DNA of 64,000 nt from Micromonospora sonchi. GTDB lineage: Bacteria; Actinomycetota; Actinomycetes; Mycobacteriales; Micromonosporaceae. The translations under genes and the position numbers were made by a program. The notes beneath the pieces are model-generated. The model was not told the origin of the DNA. It did not search any database and saw nothing but the letters and a program-made list of their open reading frames with translations. The DNA lies in NCBI RefSeq assembly GCF_014646235.1, contig NZ_BMNB01000005.1, positions 1-64,000 on the forward strand, written 5' to 3'. Shown piece by piece: positions 27,314 to 37,627 of this stretch (position 1 is the first letter of the stretch; each line of letters opens with the position of its first letter).

Positions 27314-28303
27314 TCAGTCGGCGGTGAGGGCGTCGCCGAGCGGGGTGCGCCGATAGCGCACGGACCGGCCGGCGCGGACCCGGCTGACCAGCCCTGCCTC
27401 GCGGAGCACCGCGAGGTGATCGCCGACACCGCCGAGACTCAGCCCGAGCTGAGCGACGAGCTGACTGGTGGTGGCGGGCAGGGCGAGCGCCCGCAGCACC
27501 GCCGCCCGGGACCGCCCGACCAGCCGGTCCAGCGCGTCGTCGGGGCGGCCGGGGTCGGGCGGACCGAGCAACTCGGCTACCCCGGAGGCCCGGTAGACGA
27601 TCGCGTACGGCCAGGGCGGCTCGACGTACGTGATCAAGGTGCCGAACACGGTGGGCACGAAAAGCAGGCCCTTACCGGCCAACGAATGCGTCTCGGGATC
27701 GTTGTCGGCCACCTCGATGATGCCGACATCGCCGCCGGGGAGCCAGCGTAGCCGCGGGTCCAGGTCCGCGACCGCGGCGCCCCAGCCGTACGCGAGCAGA
27801 CGGCCGGCCCGGTGCACCAGATCCCGTTCCAGGATCGCCCGCAGGCGGGGCCAGTCGGGTTCGACCAGCGCCGTCCAGGCCGCCTCGATGGCGTCCGCGA
27901 GCAGATCCACCACGTCCGGTGCGGCGTAGATCCGGCGGGCGTACGCCGGTGGTGTGGCCCGGGGTGCGGTGAGGTTGCGGGCCAGTTCGTCACGGGCCTG
28001 CGCCAGCGGGGTCGCCCGGACCACCGCCAACTCGCCGGCGAAGTCCCGCGCGGTGCCGTCCGGAGGCGGCTGGATGAAGTCGGCGTTGTAGCCGCCGCGG
28101 CGCAGCAGCGCCAACAACGCGCCGACCGCCGGCAGTTCGCGTCGAAGCCGCTCGTACGCGGGTCTGGTCCGGGCCACCCAGGGGCCCAGGCCGTCGTAGG
28201 AACGTTGGCCGGCGTGCAACCGGAGCGCGGACACCGCCTCGCCCAGCGGGGAGATCGCGTACCGGCTGTCCGCCACGTCGGCCGGGGTGACCTCGATCCG
28301 CAT
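27314..28303 (-). CDS. ArsR-like regulator with DUF5937-type N-terminal domain
   Basis: 329 aa. The long N-terminal part (MRIEVTPADVADSRYAISPL..., about 1-230) looks like the DUF5937 region of actinobacterial regulators. The last ~80 residues form a winged-helix ArsR domain: RSRAAVLRALALPATTSQL, LGLSLGGVGDHLAVLREAGLV and the wing RAGRSVRYRRTPLG. It is divergent from an MFS exporter gene 54 bases away, a common pairing in which the regulator represses the exporter. The start ATG has AAAGG about nine bases upstream. Confidence 0.8.
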   Translation of the reverse strand: MRIEVTPADVADSRYAISPLGEAVSALRLHAGQRSYDGLGPWVARTRPAYERLRRELPAVGALLALLRRGGYNADFIQPPPDGTARDFAGELAVVRATPLAQARDELARNLTAPRATPPAYARRIYAAPDVVDLLADAIEAAWTALVEPDWPRLRAILERDLVHRAGRLLAYGWGAAVADLDPRLRWLPGGDVGIIEVADNDPETHSLAGKGLLFVPTVFGTLITYVEPPWPYAIVYRASGVAELLGPPDPGRPDDALDRLVGRSRAAVLRALALPATTSQLVAQLGLSLGGVGDHLAVLREAGLVSRVRAGRSVRYRRTPLGDALTAD

Positions 28304-28357
28304 TCCATGACCTTTCGTTCGATGGCGAAAGGATAGAGCTGACCGGGGTGGGTCGCC

Positions 28358-29644
28358 ATGCTGGCCGGCGTGAACGACACCAGCACGGTCGACCGACCGG
28401 CCACCTTCCGGGACGTCTTCGCCGTTGTCGAATTCCGGGTGCTCTTCGCCAGCTTCGGGATCTTCATGATCGGCGAGACGGTGAAGATGCTCGCTCTCTC
28501 CGTACTGGTCTACGAGCGCACCGGGTCTGGCCTGCTGGCCGCGCTGGCGTACGTGACCGGCTTCCTGCCGCACGCCCTGGGCGGGATGTTCCTGCTCGCT
28601 CTCGCGGACCGGTGGCCGGCCCGCGCGTTGTTGATCGGGTACGACCTGTTGCGGCTCGTCATGGTGGCGGTGCTCGCCACCGGGGTGCTGTCGCCGTCGG
28701 CGATGCTCGGCCTGGTCGCCGTGGTGGCCCTGTTCGGCCCGGTGAGCAGCGCCGCACGCACCGCGCTGCTGCCGGACGTGCTGCACGGCGACGCGTACGT
28801 GCTGGGGCGGTCGCTGCTCTCGGTGGCCGCCGGCGGAACCCAGGTGGCCGGGTTCGCGGTCGGCGGCCTGCTGCTGGGGCTGGTCGGCCCGTACGGCGCG
28901 CTCTGGTTGACCGCGCTGACCTGTGGTCTCTCCGCGCTGCTGGTACGCCTCGGCCTCGCCCGCCGCCCGGCTCGGGTCGGGCCGACGCCGGCGGGCCCGA
29001 TGGCGGCGGACCCGGTGGGGGACGGACCGAAGCTGGCGGATCGCGCGAGGGCCGGAGCGGTGCGCGAGACCCTGCGGGTCAACCGGGAACTGCTCGCCGA
29101 CCGCCGGATCCGAGGACTGCTGCTCGCCCAGTGGCTGCCCGGGTCGCTCCTGGTCGGCGCGGAGGGGGTGGCCGTGCCGTACGCGGCCGACCTGGGGCTG
29201 GGTGCCAGCGCCGGCGTACTGCTGATGGCCGGTGCGGGGGGGATGCTGGTCGGTGACCTGCTGGTGGGGCGGTTCGTGGCGCCGGCCCGCCGGGAACGCT
29301 GGACGCCGTGGCTCGCGCTGCTGCTCGGCGTACCCATGCTGGTGTTCCTGGCCCGACCGGCGCTGGTGCCCGCCGCGGCCCTCTTCGCGGTGGCCACCGC
29401 GGGCTTCGCCTACCAGCTCGGGCTGGCCCGGCGATTCCTCGACGCGGTTCCGCAGGCGCGTCGCGGGCAGGCGTTCGGGCTGGTCACCACCGGCATGATG
29501 GCGGCGCAGGGGCTGGCCGCGGCGGGCGCGGGCGCGTTGAGCGAGGTGCTCGCGCCGGGAGTCGTGATGGCGATCGCCGGTGCCGCGTCGGCGGTCACGA
29601 CGCTGGTTCTGTGGCCGGTGCTCACGCCCGCCGGGGCCCGCTGA
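28358..29644 (+). CDS. MFS transporter
   Basis: 428 aa with about 12 hydrophobic segments and a charged cytoplasmic loop near residues 200-245. FRDVFAVVEFRVLFASFGIF starts helix 1 and ALADRWPARALLIGYDLLR resembles the loop 2-3 motif A of drug-efflux MFS proteins. It is likely an exporter in the cytoplasmic membrane, controlled by the divergent ArsR-like regulator. The substrate is unknown. The start at 28358 is assumed (the ATG of MLAGVNDTS); a GTG four codons later is possible. Confidence 0.85.
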   Translation: MLAGVNDTSTVDRPATFRDVFAVVEFRVLFASFGIFMIGETVKMLALSVLVYERTGSGLLAALAYVTGFLPHALGGMFLLALADRWPARALLIGYDLLRLVMVAVLATGVLSPSAMLGLVAVVALFGPVSSAARTALLPDVLHGDAYVLGRSLLSVAAGGTQVAGFAVGGLLLGLVGPYGALWLTALTCGLSALLVRLGLARRPARVGPTPAGPMAADPVGDGPKLADRARAGAVRETLRVNRELLADRRIRGLLLAQWLPGSLLVGAEGVAVPYAADLGLGASAGVLLMAGAGGMLVGDLLVGRFVAPARRERWTPWLALLLGVPMLVFLARPALVPAAALFAVATAGFAYQLGLARRFLDAVPQARRGQAFGLVTTGMMAAQGLAAAGAGALSEVLAPGVVMAIAGAASAVTTLVLWPVLTPAGAR

Positions 29645-29680
29645 CGCGCGTTGCCGCCCGCTGACGCGCGTTGCCGCCCG
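29641..29680. repeat. 20-bp tandem duplication at MFS gene end
   Basis: Two perfect 20-bp units, CTGACGCGCGTTGCCGCCCG twice, with a decayed third copy after it. The first unit begins at the codon just before the MFS stop TGA. Confidence 0.85.
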
Positions 29681-29724
29681 CCGGCGCGCGCCGCCAGGCT
29701 GGCTCCGGTGCCGTTGGAGTCGGG

Positions 29725-29779
29725 CGTTAATAGGGGGCCCTTTTACTACCGCAGGCGTTAATAGGGGGCCCTTCCTTGC
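29725..29779 (-). repeat. Two-part GGGGCCCC repeat, copy 3
   Basis: Read on the minus strand: GCAAGGAAGGGCCCCCTATT, the TTAACGCCT spacer, then AAAAGGGCCCCCTATTAAC. This copy is about 80 bases after the MFS stop and points back toward it, so unlike the other four it does not touch a stop codon on its AAGGAAGG side. Confidence 0.9.
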
Positions 29780-29833
29780 GCGACACGCGGTGGGGTGCGG
29801 GCGGTGGGAAGGACGGGTGGCTACCGTGTTCCG

Positions 29834-31285
29834 GTGGCGAAGGGGAGCGGCCTCGGTGTACGCAGCTTCCTGCTGCTCGGGCTGATCGTCGTGGTCGTGC
29901 TCGCCGCGACCGGAGTATGGAACCCGTTTCCTGGAATGTGGGATTGGGTGAATCGGCGTCAGCCGATCTCGCAGCCGGACGTGGTCTGGCAGCAGCGGAT
30001 CGGGGGCACCCCGCGCAGCGTCACGATCGCCGGCGAGACGGTGGTGGTCGAGCAACGCACCCGGGTCGAGGCGCGCAGCCTGGCCGCCGGTGCGCAGCTG
30101 TGGGAGCGCAAGGCCGACTGGACCGCGGTGGCCGGCGCCGACGCCGACGCGGTGGTCGTCGTGGGCCGGCTGCTGGTCAAGGGGTACGAGGTGCTCGACC
30201 CGACCACCGGGGTGACCCGGCGGCGGGACGACGACGCGGTGGCGGTCTGGACCTACCGGAACCTGTTGCTCGACGCGCGTTGCGTCGAGGCGACCGACTG
30301 CACCCTCAGCGCCTGGGAGCCACGTGGGGCCGCTCCGCTGTGGACCGCCTTCCTGCCGGGGGTCAGCAGCGGTCTGCTCGCCGACAACCCGAACCTGCTC
30401 GGCACCCGTCGGCTCACCGCCGCCCGCATCCACGACGAGGTGGCCAGCCCGGAAAACGTGGCACCGCTGCTCGGCTTCCCGGTCGACGGTCGGGTGCACG
30501 TGGTGGACACCGCCACCGGTCGGGTGCTGCAGAACGTCGAGCCCGATCGGGACGAGCGCCTCACGGTGGTCGGTGGACGCCTGCTGCGCATCGCCGCCCG
30601 ATCCCAGGACGGCAACTGCTACTTCGCCATCTCGGGGCGGGACCCGATCAGCGGGCAGGAGACGTGGCAGCGCGCCGGGCTCAATCTGCGCACCGCCGAC
30701 AGCGCCGGGTGCGTGCAGCGGGAGAACCCGTACGGCGCCCGGAACGTGCTGGTCGGGGTCTCGCCCGACGGTCGGGAGGCGGTTCTCGACGGGTACGACG
30801 GGCGGCTGCTGCTGGTCACCGAGAACTCCGAACGGGTGCTCGCCGTCGACGACCGGTACGCGGTGGTGCGTACCGCCGATCGTGGCACGGTCTCGACACG
30901 CGAACTCGGCTCCGGCCGGGCTCGGTGGAACCGGCCGACGGGTGAGAAGGCGGGTGCCGCCCTGACCCCGTACGCGACCATTGTCGCCGACGAGAAGCCC
31001 AACCGGCTGGTGGCGCTCGACCCACGCACCGGGCGTGAGCTGGCGATGTTGCGGACCTCGGCGAATGCGCTCGCGGTCGGGCCGGCCGGCATGGTGATCG
31101 GGGAGGGGCGCGAGATCGGGTACGTCCGGTTCGGCGCGGCGGCCGGCGACGCGCCCCGCGGCGGTGACCCACCGCGCGACGGCGGCGGACCGGCGCCCGG
31201 GCCCGCCCGCGGCGGCGCCCCACAGCCGCAGGACAGCTGCGGCCCGAAGAACGAGGTGTGCCCGGCCCCCGAGTACGGCAAGTGA
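29834..31285 (+). CDS. Membrane-anchored PQQ-like beta-propeller protein
   Basis: About 483 aa. One N-terminal transmembrane helix (FLLLGLIVVVVLAATGVW) precedes repeated blades such as VEARSLAAGAQLWERKADW, LVALDPRTGRELAMLRTS and ISGQETWQRAG. The C terminus is Gly/Pro-rich and ends with a Cys pair (QDSCGPKNEVCPAPEYGK). It resembles the propeller protein at 21271-22515. I used the GTG at 29834; a GTG at 29795 would add 13 residues. Function unknown, probably outside the cell membrane. Confidence 0.75.
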   Translation: MAKGSGLGVRSFLLLGLIVVVVLAATGVWNPFPGMWDWVNRRQPISQPDVVWQQRIGGTPRSVTIAGETVVVEQRTRVEARSLAAGAQLWERKADWTAVAGADADAVVVVGRLLVKGYEVLDPTTGVTRRRDDDAVAVWTYRNLLLDARCVEATDCTLSAWEPRGAAPLWTAFLPGVSSGLLADNPNLLGTRRLTAARIHDEVASPENVAPLLGFPVDGRVHVVDTATGRVLQNVEPDRDERLTVVGGRLLRIAARSQDGNCYFAISGRDPISGQETWQRAGLNLRTADSAGCVQRENPYGARNVLVGVSPDGREAVLDGYDGRLLLVTENSERVLAVDDRYAVVRTADRGTVSTRELGSGRARWNRPTGEKAGAALTPYATIVADEKPNRLVALDPRTGRELAMLRTSANALAVGPAGMVIGEGREIGYVRFGAAAGDAPRGGDPPRDGGGPAPGPARGGAPQPQDSCGPKNEVCPAPEYGK

Positions 31286-31373
31286 CCGGTTACCAGGGCG
31301 GATGAGAGCGTGCTCCCAGCACCCACCCGGCGGGTGGGACCGGCCGACCCATCTGCCCTAGGCTTTGCCGTCA

Positions 31374-31452
31374 TGAGCGAGCGTCAGCGAGCGAATCATC
31401 GGCGCAGTGCGGTGGTGCCTCATGGCGGCACGGAGCGAAGCGGAGTGACGTC

Positions 31453-31455
<3 letters not shown>
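31374..31455. repeat. Possible dispersed GAGCGAGCG-type repeat before fumarase gene
   Basis: ATGAGCGAGCGTCAGCGAGC followed by GAATCAT...GCGCAGTG and ending in GAGCGAAGCGGAGTGACGTC just before the start codon. Short AGCGAAGCGGAG-like stretches recur at 4305-4320. I recall this style as common between Micromonospora genes, but this was not checked. Confidence 0.4.
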
Positions 31456-33117
<1,662 letters not shown>

Positions 33118-33281
33118 CCGCGCCGGCCATCTGATCGGCAGCAGTGCGACGACGAGCCCTCGGCGTGTTGCCCGAGGGCCCGCCGCCGGGTTCAGTAGTG
33201 CGTCTCGTATTCGTACAGCGCCGTTACGCCCTCTCCCCGGTCGAGATCGGAGAGGGTGAGGCAGCCTCGGAGGAGTACCGA

Positions 33282-33500
33282 GTGGCACTTCAGCGGGTAC
33301 AGGACGGGCTCGCTGAGGTCGTCTCTGCCCGTGCCGACGTACCGAAGGTGCGCGAGCGGCTGGCCGCCGCGATCGTGACGGCGTACCGCGACGGTCGGCG
33401 CGTGGGCGAGATCGCCCGGGTCAGCGGCTACGGCCGCGAACAGGTCCGGCGGATCTTGCGGGCCAACGGTGTGGAACCCGAGGGCACCCGGGAATCCTGA
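33282..33500 (+). CDS. Small HTH protein
   Basis: 72 aa. The C-terminal part AAAIVTAYRDGRRVGEIARVSGYGREQVRRILRANG (in pieces: VGEIARVSGYGREQVRRIL) is a helix-turn-helix like those of resolvase/sigma-type small regulators. GGAGGAG lies six bases before the GTG at 33282, which decides the start; an ATG at 33144 would add 46 unlikely residues. It stands alone between the two fumarase genes and is followed by a strong hairpin. The target is unknown. Confidence 0.75.
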   Translation: MALQRVQDGLAEVVSARADVPKVRERLAAAIVTAYRDGRRVGEIARVSGYGREQVRRILRANGVEPEGTRES

Positions 33501-33515
33501 CGCTTGACTGAAGAA

Positions 33516-33537
33516 AACGGCCCCCTGAGGGGCCGTT
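33516..33537 (+). terminator. Hairpin terminator after HTH gene
   Basis: 9-bp stem AACGGCCCC / GGGGCCGTT with loop CTGA, preceded by an A-run. It begins 16 bases after the stop at 33500. Confidence 0.85.
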
Positions 33538-33725
33538 CCTGCCGTATTTCTCGGCGTCGTATGCAATGCCCCGGGGCGCTTGCAAGCAGAGGCAACTTCC
33601 GGGGCTTACACATGGAATCTATCTCAGGGCGACGAGCAAGGCACTCGTGAGGCCGCCTCTCAGCGTGTCGCGTTGGCTGCCGCGATCATCTGCACGTCAC
33701 GTCCTGGCGCGGCAGGATGGTATGC

Positions 33726-35126
33726 GTGACGACTCCAGAGGCGACGGGCTACCGGATCGAACGCGACTCGATGGGCGAGGTGGAGGTGCCCGCCGAGGCG
33801 CTGTGGCGGGCGCAGACACAACGGGCGGTGCAGAACTTCCCGATCTCGGGCCGGGGGATCGAGCCGGCCCAGATCCGGGCGCTGGCGCAGATCAAGGGCG
33901 CGGCGGCCGAGGTCAACGGCGACCTGGGGGTGATCGATCCGAACGTGGCCGCGGCGATCGCCGCCGCTGCGGCACATGTGGCCGCCGGCGGGTACGACGA
34001 CCAGTTTCCCGTCGACGTGTTCCAGACCGGCTCCGGCACCTCGTCCAACATGAACACCAATGAGGTGATCGCCACTCTGGCCGGCCGGGAGTTGGGCCGG
34101 GGCGTACACCCCAACGACGAGGTCAACGCCTCGCAGTCCAGCAACGACGTCTTTCCCTCCTCGATCCACCTGGCGGCCACCGAGGCGGTCGCCCGCGACC
34201 TGCTGCCCGCGCTGGATCACCTGGCGGGTGCGCTGGAGGCGAAGGCCGGAGAGTTCGAGACGGTGGTCAAGGCCGGGCGTACCCACCTGATGGACGCCAC
34301 GCCGGTGACCCTCGGGCAGGAGTTCGGCGGCTACGCGGCCCAGGTCCGGTACGGCATCGAACGGGTGCAGGGGGTGCTGCCCCGGTTGGCCGAGTTGCCG
34401 CTTGGCGGCACGGCGGTCGGCACGGGGATCAACACCCCGCTCGGGTTCGCCGCTCGCGTGATCGAGAAACTGCGTGACTCCACCGGGCTGCCGCTGACCG
34501 AGGCGCGTAACCACTTCGAGGCGCAGGGCGCGCGCGACGCGTTGGTGGAGGCCTCGGGGCAGCTGCGGACTTTCGCGGTCGGGCTCTACAAGATCGCCAA
34601 TGACATCCGCTGGATGGGTTCGGGCCCTCGCGCCGGCTTGCGTGAGCTGCACATCCCCGACCTCCAGCCCGGGTCGTCGATCATGCCCGGCAAGGTCAAC
34701 CCGGTGGTCTGCGAGGCTGTCCGGCAGGTCTGTGCGCAGGTCATCGGCAACGATGCGACCCTGGCCTTCGCCGGCTCGCAGGGCGACTTCGAGCTCAACG
34801 TGATGCTGCCGGTGATGGCCCGCAACCTCCTGGAGTCGATCCGGCTGCTCGCCGCGTCCAGCCGCCTGCTGGCCGACCGCTGCGTGGTCGGCCTGGTCGC
34901 GGACGTCGAGGTCTGTCTGGCGTACGCCGAGGGCTCGCCCTCGATCGTCACCCCGCTGAACCGCTACCTCGGGTACGACGAGGCCGCCTCGATCGCCAAG
35001 GAGGCGCTGGACAGGCAGATCTCCATCAAGGAGGTGGTGATCGCCCGCGGGCACGTGACCTCCGGCGCACTCACCGAGACCCAGCTCGAAGAGGCCCTCG
35101 ACCTGCTCCGGATGACCCACCCCTGA
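33726..35126 (+). CDS. fumC: Class II fumarate hydratase
   Basis: The 466-aa iron-independent fumarase belongs to the aspartase/fumarase superfamily. The signature [11 protein letters not shown] is intact; so are [14 protein letters not shown], ..[12 protein letters not shown], and [16 protein letters not shown]. It does the same reaction as the class I enzyme upstream but is stable to oxygen and iron loss, so the two likely serve different conditions. I used the GTG at 33726; AGGATGG precedes it by six bases. Confidence 0.95.
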   Translation: MTTPEATGYRIERDSMGEVEVPAEALWRAQTQRAVQNFPISGRGIEPAQIRALAQIKGAAAEVNGDLGVIDPNVAAAIAAAAAHVAAGGYDDQFPVDVFQTGSGTSSNMNTNEVIATLAGRELGRGVHPNDEVNASQSSNDVFPSSIHLAATEAVARDLLPALDHLAGALEAKAGEFETVVKAGRTHLMDATPVTLGQEFGGYAAQVRYGIERVQGVLPRLAELPLGGTAVGTGINTPLGFAARVIEKLRDSTGLPLTEARNHFEAQGARDALVEASGQLRTFAVGLYKIANDIRWMGSGPRAGLRELHIPDLQPGSSIMPGKVNPVVCEAVRQVCAQVIGNDATLAFAGSQGDFELNVMLPVMARNLLESIRLLAASSRLLADRCVVGLVADVEVCLAYAEGSPSIVTPLNRYLGYDEAASIAKEALDRQISIKEVVIARGHVTSGALTETQLEEALDLLRMTHP

Positions 35127-35176
35127 CCGTCCTCTCGACTGCGTCGCTCTAGCTCGATCCGCTCCAGTTCGCCGAT

Positions 35177-35209
35177 GTGGCGGTATCACCATGCCGCCGA
35201 TACCGCCAC
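35177..35209. terminator. Hairpin between convergent fumC and small-protein operon
   Basis: 11-bp perfect stem GTGGCGGTATC / GATACCGCCAC (35177-35187 with 35199-35209), 11-base loop; three more pairs follow after one mismatch. It lies midway between the two convergent stops. Confidence 0.75.
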
Positions 35210-35228
35210 CTCGCCGAAACGGAGTGGA

Positions 35229-35504
35229 TCAAGGGCCGAGTTGCCGGTGCGGTACCCAGCCGAGGAAGCGGGCGAAGAGCGTGGCCGGATCCGGGCCGTC
35301 GTCCGGGTGCAGGCGGTACAGGTCGGCGACGGCTTCGTGCAGCACCGCGCAGAGGTAGACGCGGAGCGCGATCCGGTCGTGGTCGTACTCGGCAACGAGT
35401 GCGAGTCGCGCGGTGGCGCAGGGCCAGGGGGCCGCGCAGACCCGGCACAGCCAGAGCGGACGCAGCGGCAGGTGCGGCCGGGCCTGCGTAGCTGATCCGG
35501 TCAC
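35229..35504 (-). CDS. Small conserved protein with CxxCxxPWPC motif
   Basis: 91 aa, GTG start. The sequence LWLCRVCAAPWPCATARLAL starts with a Cys-rich motif (C..C....C), followed by LVAEYDHDRIALRVYLCAVLHEAVADLY and LFARFLGWVPHR. I recall this as a family of short actinobacterial proteins, sometimes labelled flavin reductase, but no flavin site is visible. Its GTG overlaps the stop of the upstream small gene (GTGA), which supports this start over the much longer open frame reaching 35846. Confidence 0.7.
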   Translation of the reverse strand: MTGSATQARPHLPLRPLWLCRVCAAPWPCATARLALVAEYDHDRIALRVYLCAVLHEAVADLYRLHPDDGPDPATLFARFLGWVPHRQLGP

Positions 35505-35701
35505 CACCGTCCGCCGTTGGCCCGCTCGGTGGGTGTTGCCGCGTGCCGGTCCGGGCAGGCGCGCCAGCGCAGGCCGCAGGAGCAGTACGCCCGCAGCCGA
35601 CGCCAGACCCGGCGGTGCCGGGGCGCCAGGGGTATCGGACGCTGGTTGCGGGCGGCGGGAAAAGGTCGGGGGAACCAGGTCCGCCAGGCGGATCGGGACA
35701 T
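35501..35701 (-). CDS. Small basic protein, uncharacterised
   Basis: 66 aa, basic, with a short Cys motif (AYCSCGLRWRACPD). AGGAGG lies six bases before its ATG at 35701. It uses a different frame from the long open frame on the same strand and its stop overlaps the start of the next small gene, so the two are coupled. I cannot name a function; the Cys/Trp-rich end may bind metal or nucleic acid. Confidence 0.6.
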   Translation of the reverse strand: MSRSAWRTWFPRPFPAARNQRPIPLAPRHRRVWRRLRAYCSCGLRWRACPDRHAATPTERANGGRW

Positions 35702-35956
35702 GGCGCAGCCTCCTGTCGAGCTGAGTCGTTTGCGTCATCACCCCGGCGGCGGGACCGCCCTGCCGGGGGAGCGGGCGGTCCCACCTCGACGTCGTGCCCG
35801 GGGGATTGGGCGGCGAGCGTCGCGCTTCACAGTCTGCTGATGTCACCGTTACTGTCGGAAGGGTTTGTTCGCGCTGTCCGAGGCCCGCTGCGGCGGTACG
35901 AGTTACCGGTGGCGTGGCGTTGGAGTCGATCGACCGGTTCCTGGAGGGCTGCTGGC

Positions 35957-36769
35957 ATGGCGAGTGGGCAGATGACCGCGGCGGCGTTCCTGGTCGCGGA
36001 GCTACGCCGGGCGCGGATCCGGCACGGGTGGAGTCAGGAGGAGCTGGCCAAGGCCGTCAACTACTCACCGTCGATGGTCAGCGCAGTGGAACTCGGCCAG
36101 CAACCACCCACCCCGAAGTACCTGGAACTGTGCGACAAGGCCCTCGACACCGGCGGACTCTACGGCCGCATGCTCACCGACCTGGTCGCCCTCGACAAGG
36201 CCCAGGTCTGGCTACGCGGCTGGCGCGCGATCCTCGAAGAGGCACAGGCGTTGCGGTGGTTCGAACCGCTGCGCGTGCCGGGTCTGCTCCAGACCGAGCC
36301 CTATGCTCGCGCGGTCTTTGCGGCTGATGATTCGCTGACCCGTGCCGAGCGCGAGGACCGCCTCGCCGACCGGATGGCGAGCCAGGGCGTGCTCTGCCAG
36401 GAAGATCCGCCGCGAGTGGTGAGCGTGCTCGACGAGTCCGCGCTCAGGAGGCGGGTCGGCGGCCGCAAGGTGATGTTCGACCAGACGCAACACCTGATTC
36501 GGCACGCCAGCGACCATCCGTCGGCTCGGCTGCATGTGGTACCGCTGTCCGCTGAGGAGTACCCGGGCCTCAACGGCCCGTTCATCCTCGCCACGCTTCG
36601 AGACGGGGCTGATGTGGCATATCTCGGTGGGCAGATTGGTGGCCGGGAGTTGGACCAGCAGTCGGATCTGTCGACCCTGCAACGAATTTGGGAAGCTACC
36701 CTCGGCGCAGCGCTGCCGACGCAGGAGTCGATGGAACTGCTGAAGGAGATCGCGGAGTCATGGAGCTGA
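35957..36769 (+). CDS. XRE-family regulator with DUF5753 domain
   Basis: 270 aa. The N-terminal XRE HTH (LRRARIRHGWSQEELAKAVN..SPSMVSAVELGQQPP, about 15-55) is followed by the DUF5753 domain (about 80-265), the layout of WhiJ-like regulators of Streptomyces. It overlaps a DUF397 gene by ten bases, the standard partner. In Streptomyces such pairs affect sporulation and antibiotic production. GGAGGG is about nine bases before the ATG. Which promoter it controls is not visible. Confidence 0.9.
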   Translation: MASGQMTAAAFLVAELRRARIRHGWSQEELAKAVNYSPSMVSAVELGQQPPTPKYLELCDKALDTGGLYGRMLTDLVALDKAQVWLRGWRAILEEAQALRWFEPLRVPGLLQTEPYARAVFAADDSLTRAEREDRLADRMASQGVLCQEDPPRVVSVLDESALRRRVGGRKVMFDQTQHLIRHASDHPSARLHVVPLSAEEYPGLNGPFILATLRDGADVAYLGGQIGGRELDQQSDLSTLQRIWEATLGAALPTQESMELLKEIAESWS

Positions 36770-36942
36770 CCGGTGCACGGTGGCGTAAGAGCAGCCGCAG
36801 TGGTTCCAGCGATCAGTGTGTCGAGGTGGCGACGAACCTTTCCGGGGTGGTCGGGGTGCGGGACAGCAAGAACCCGGCGGGGGCGGTGCTGACCTTCGAG
36901 CCGTACGCCTGGCGGGTCTTTGTCGCGGCGTTGCCGCGGTGA
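36760..36942 (+). CDS. DUF397-domain partner protein
   Basis: 60 aa: MELTGARWRKSSRSGSSDQC then VEVATNLSGVVGVRDSKNP and a C-terminal AWRVFVAALPR, which is the DUF397 pattern. The start lies inside the end of the XRE gene (10-base overlap), so both are made together. DUF397 proteins are thought to bind or modulate their XRE partner. Confidence 0.9.
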   Translation: MELTGARWRKSSRSGSSDQCVEVATNLSGVVGVRDSKNPAGAVLTFEPYAWRVFVAALPR

Positions 36943-36996
36943 TGTGATCACCTTGCCCGGCGCGGAGGTCCTGGCCCGGCGGGAACGGGAGCGGGT

Positions 36997-37542
36997 TCAG
37001 GTGCGGGCGGCGGCTTTGCGGGCGCGGTAGGCGCTGACCGCGGCCCGGTTGCCGCAGCCGGCGTCGCAGAAGCGACGTGATCTGTTCTTCGACAGGTCGA
37101 CCAGGACGTTGTCGCAGTCGGGGAGGTCGCAAATGCGCAGCCGACGCAGCTCGCCGCCGCGCACCACGTCGGCGATCGCCATCGCCGTCTCCACCGCGAT
37201 CCGGGTGGCCAGCGGGGCGTCCCGAGGGACGGCGTGCAGGTGGTACGGCTCGTCGTCGTGGGTGATCAGCTGAGGTAGGGCGCGGTGCTCGCGGAGCAGT
37301 CCGTTGACGATCGAGACGATCTCGTCGATGTCGGCGTGCCAGATCCGGCGTAGTCGGGGGCGGAGTGCGCGTACCGCCCGGAGTTCATTCTCGGTGTGTT
37401 CGTGTCGTCCGGTGTAGGAGTGGGCGGCGAAGAAGGCGTCCAGTGCGGCCACGTCGGCCAGGCCCTCACCGCCCACGCCGCCTGTGTTGACCAGCGCGGC
37501 GGCGGCGAGCAGCGCACACTCGGTGTCATGAGCGAAAAGCAA
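36997..37542 (-). CDS. CGNR zinc-finger / ABATE-domain regulator
   Basis: 181 aa. The C-terminal ~45 residues hold a treble-clef CGNR finger: ICDLPDCDNVLVDLSKN then RRFCDAGCGNRAAVSAYRAR. The N-terminal part is an ABATE (stress-responsive) domain. The protein probably binds DNA and regulates the divergent EamA transporter gene 85 bases away. The CGNR name motif is intact (CGNR). Confidence 0.88.
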   Translation of the reverse strand: MLFAHDTECALLAAAALVNTGGVGGEGLADVAALDAFFAAHSYTGRHEHTENELRAVRALRPRLRRIWHADIDEIVSIVNGLLREHRALPQLITHDDEPYHLHAVPRDAPLATRIAVETAMAIADVVRGGELRRLRICDLPDCDNVLVDLSKNRSRRFCDAGCGNRAAVSAYRARKAAART

Positions 37543-37627
37543 CTTGATTCCTGTCGTGACCCCGCTCTAACGTCATTGGCGTAACCCTAGTTTGCCCATG
37601 GCGGCGAGTCGTGCCAAGGAGAGCTTC

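Noticed and set aside
27279..27316. GCGCGGATCA-like short direct repeats as a CRISPR or array
   Set aside because: Only three short imperfect units without equal spacers; no cas genes.
27314..30499. 1,061-codon minus-strand open frame
   Set aside because: Only its last 329 codons are a real gene; the remainder is antisense to the MFS and propeller genes.
35229..35846. Single 205-aa minus-strand protein
   Set aside because: A better explanation is two coupled small genes with ribosome site and stop-start overlap.
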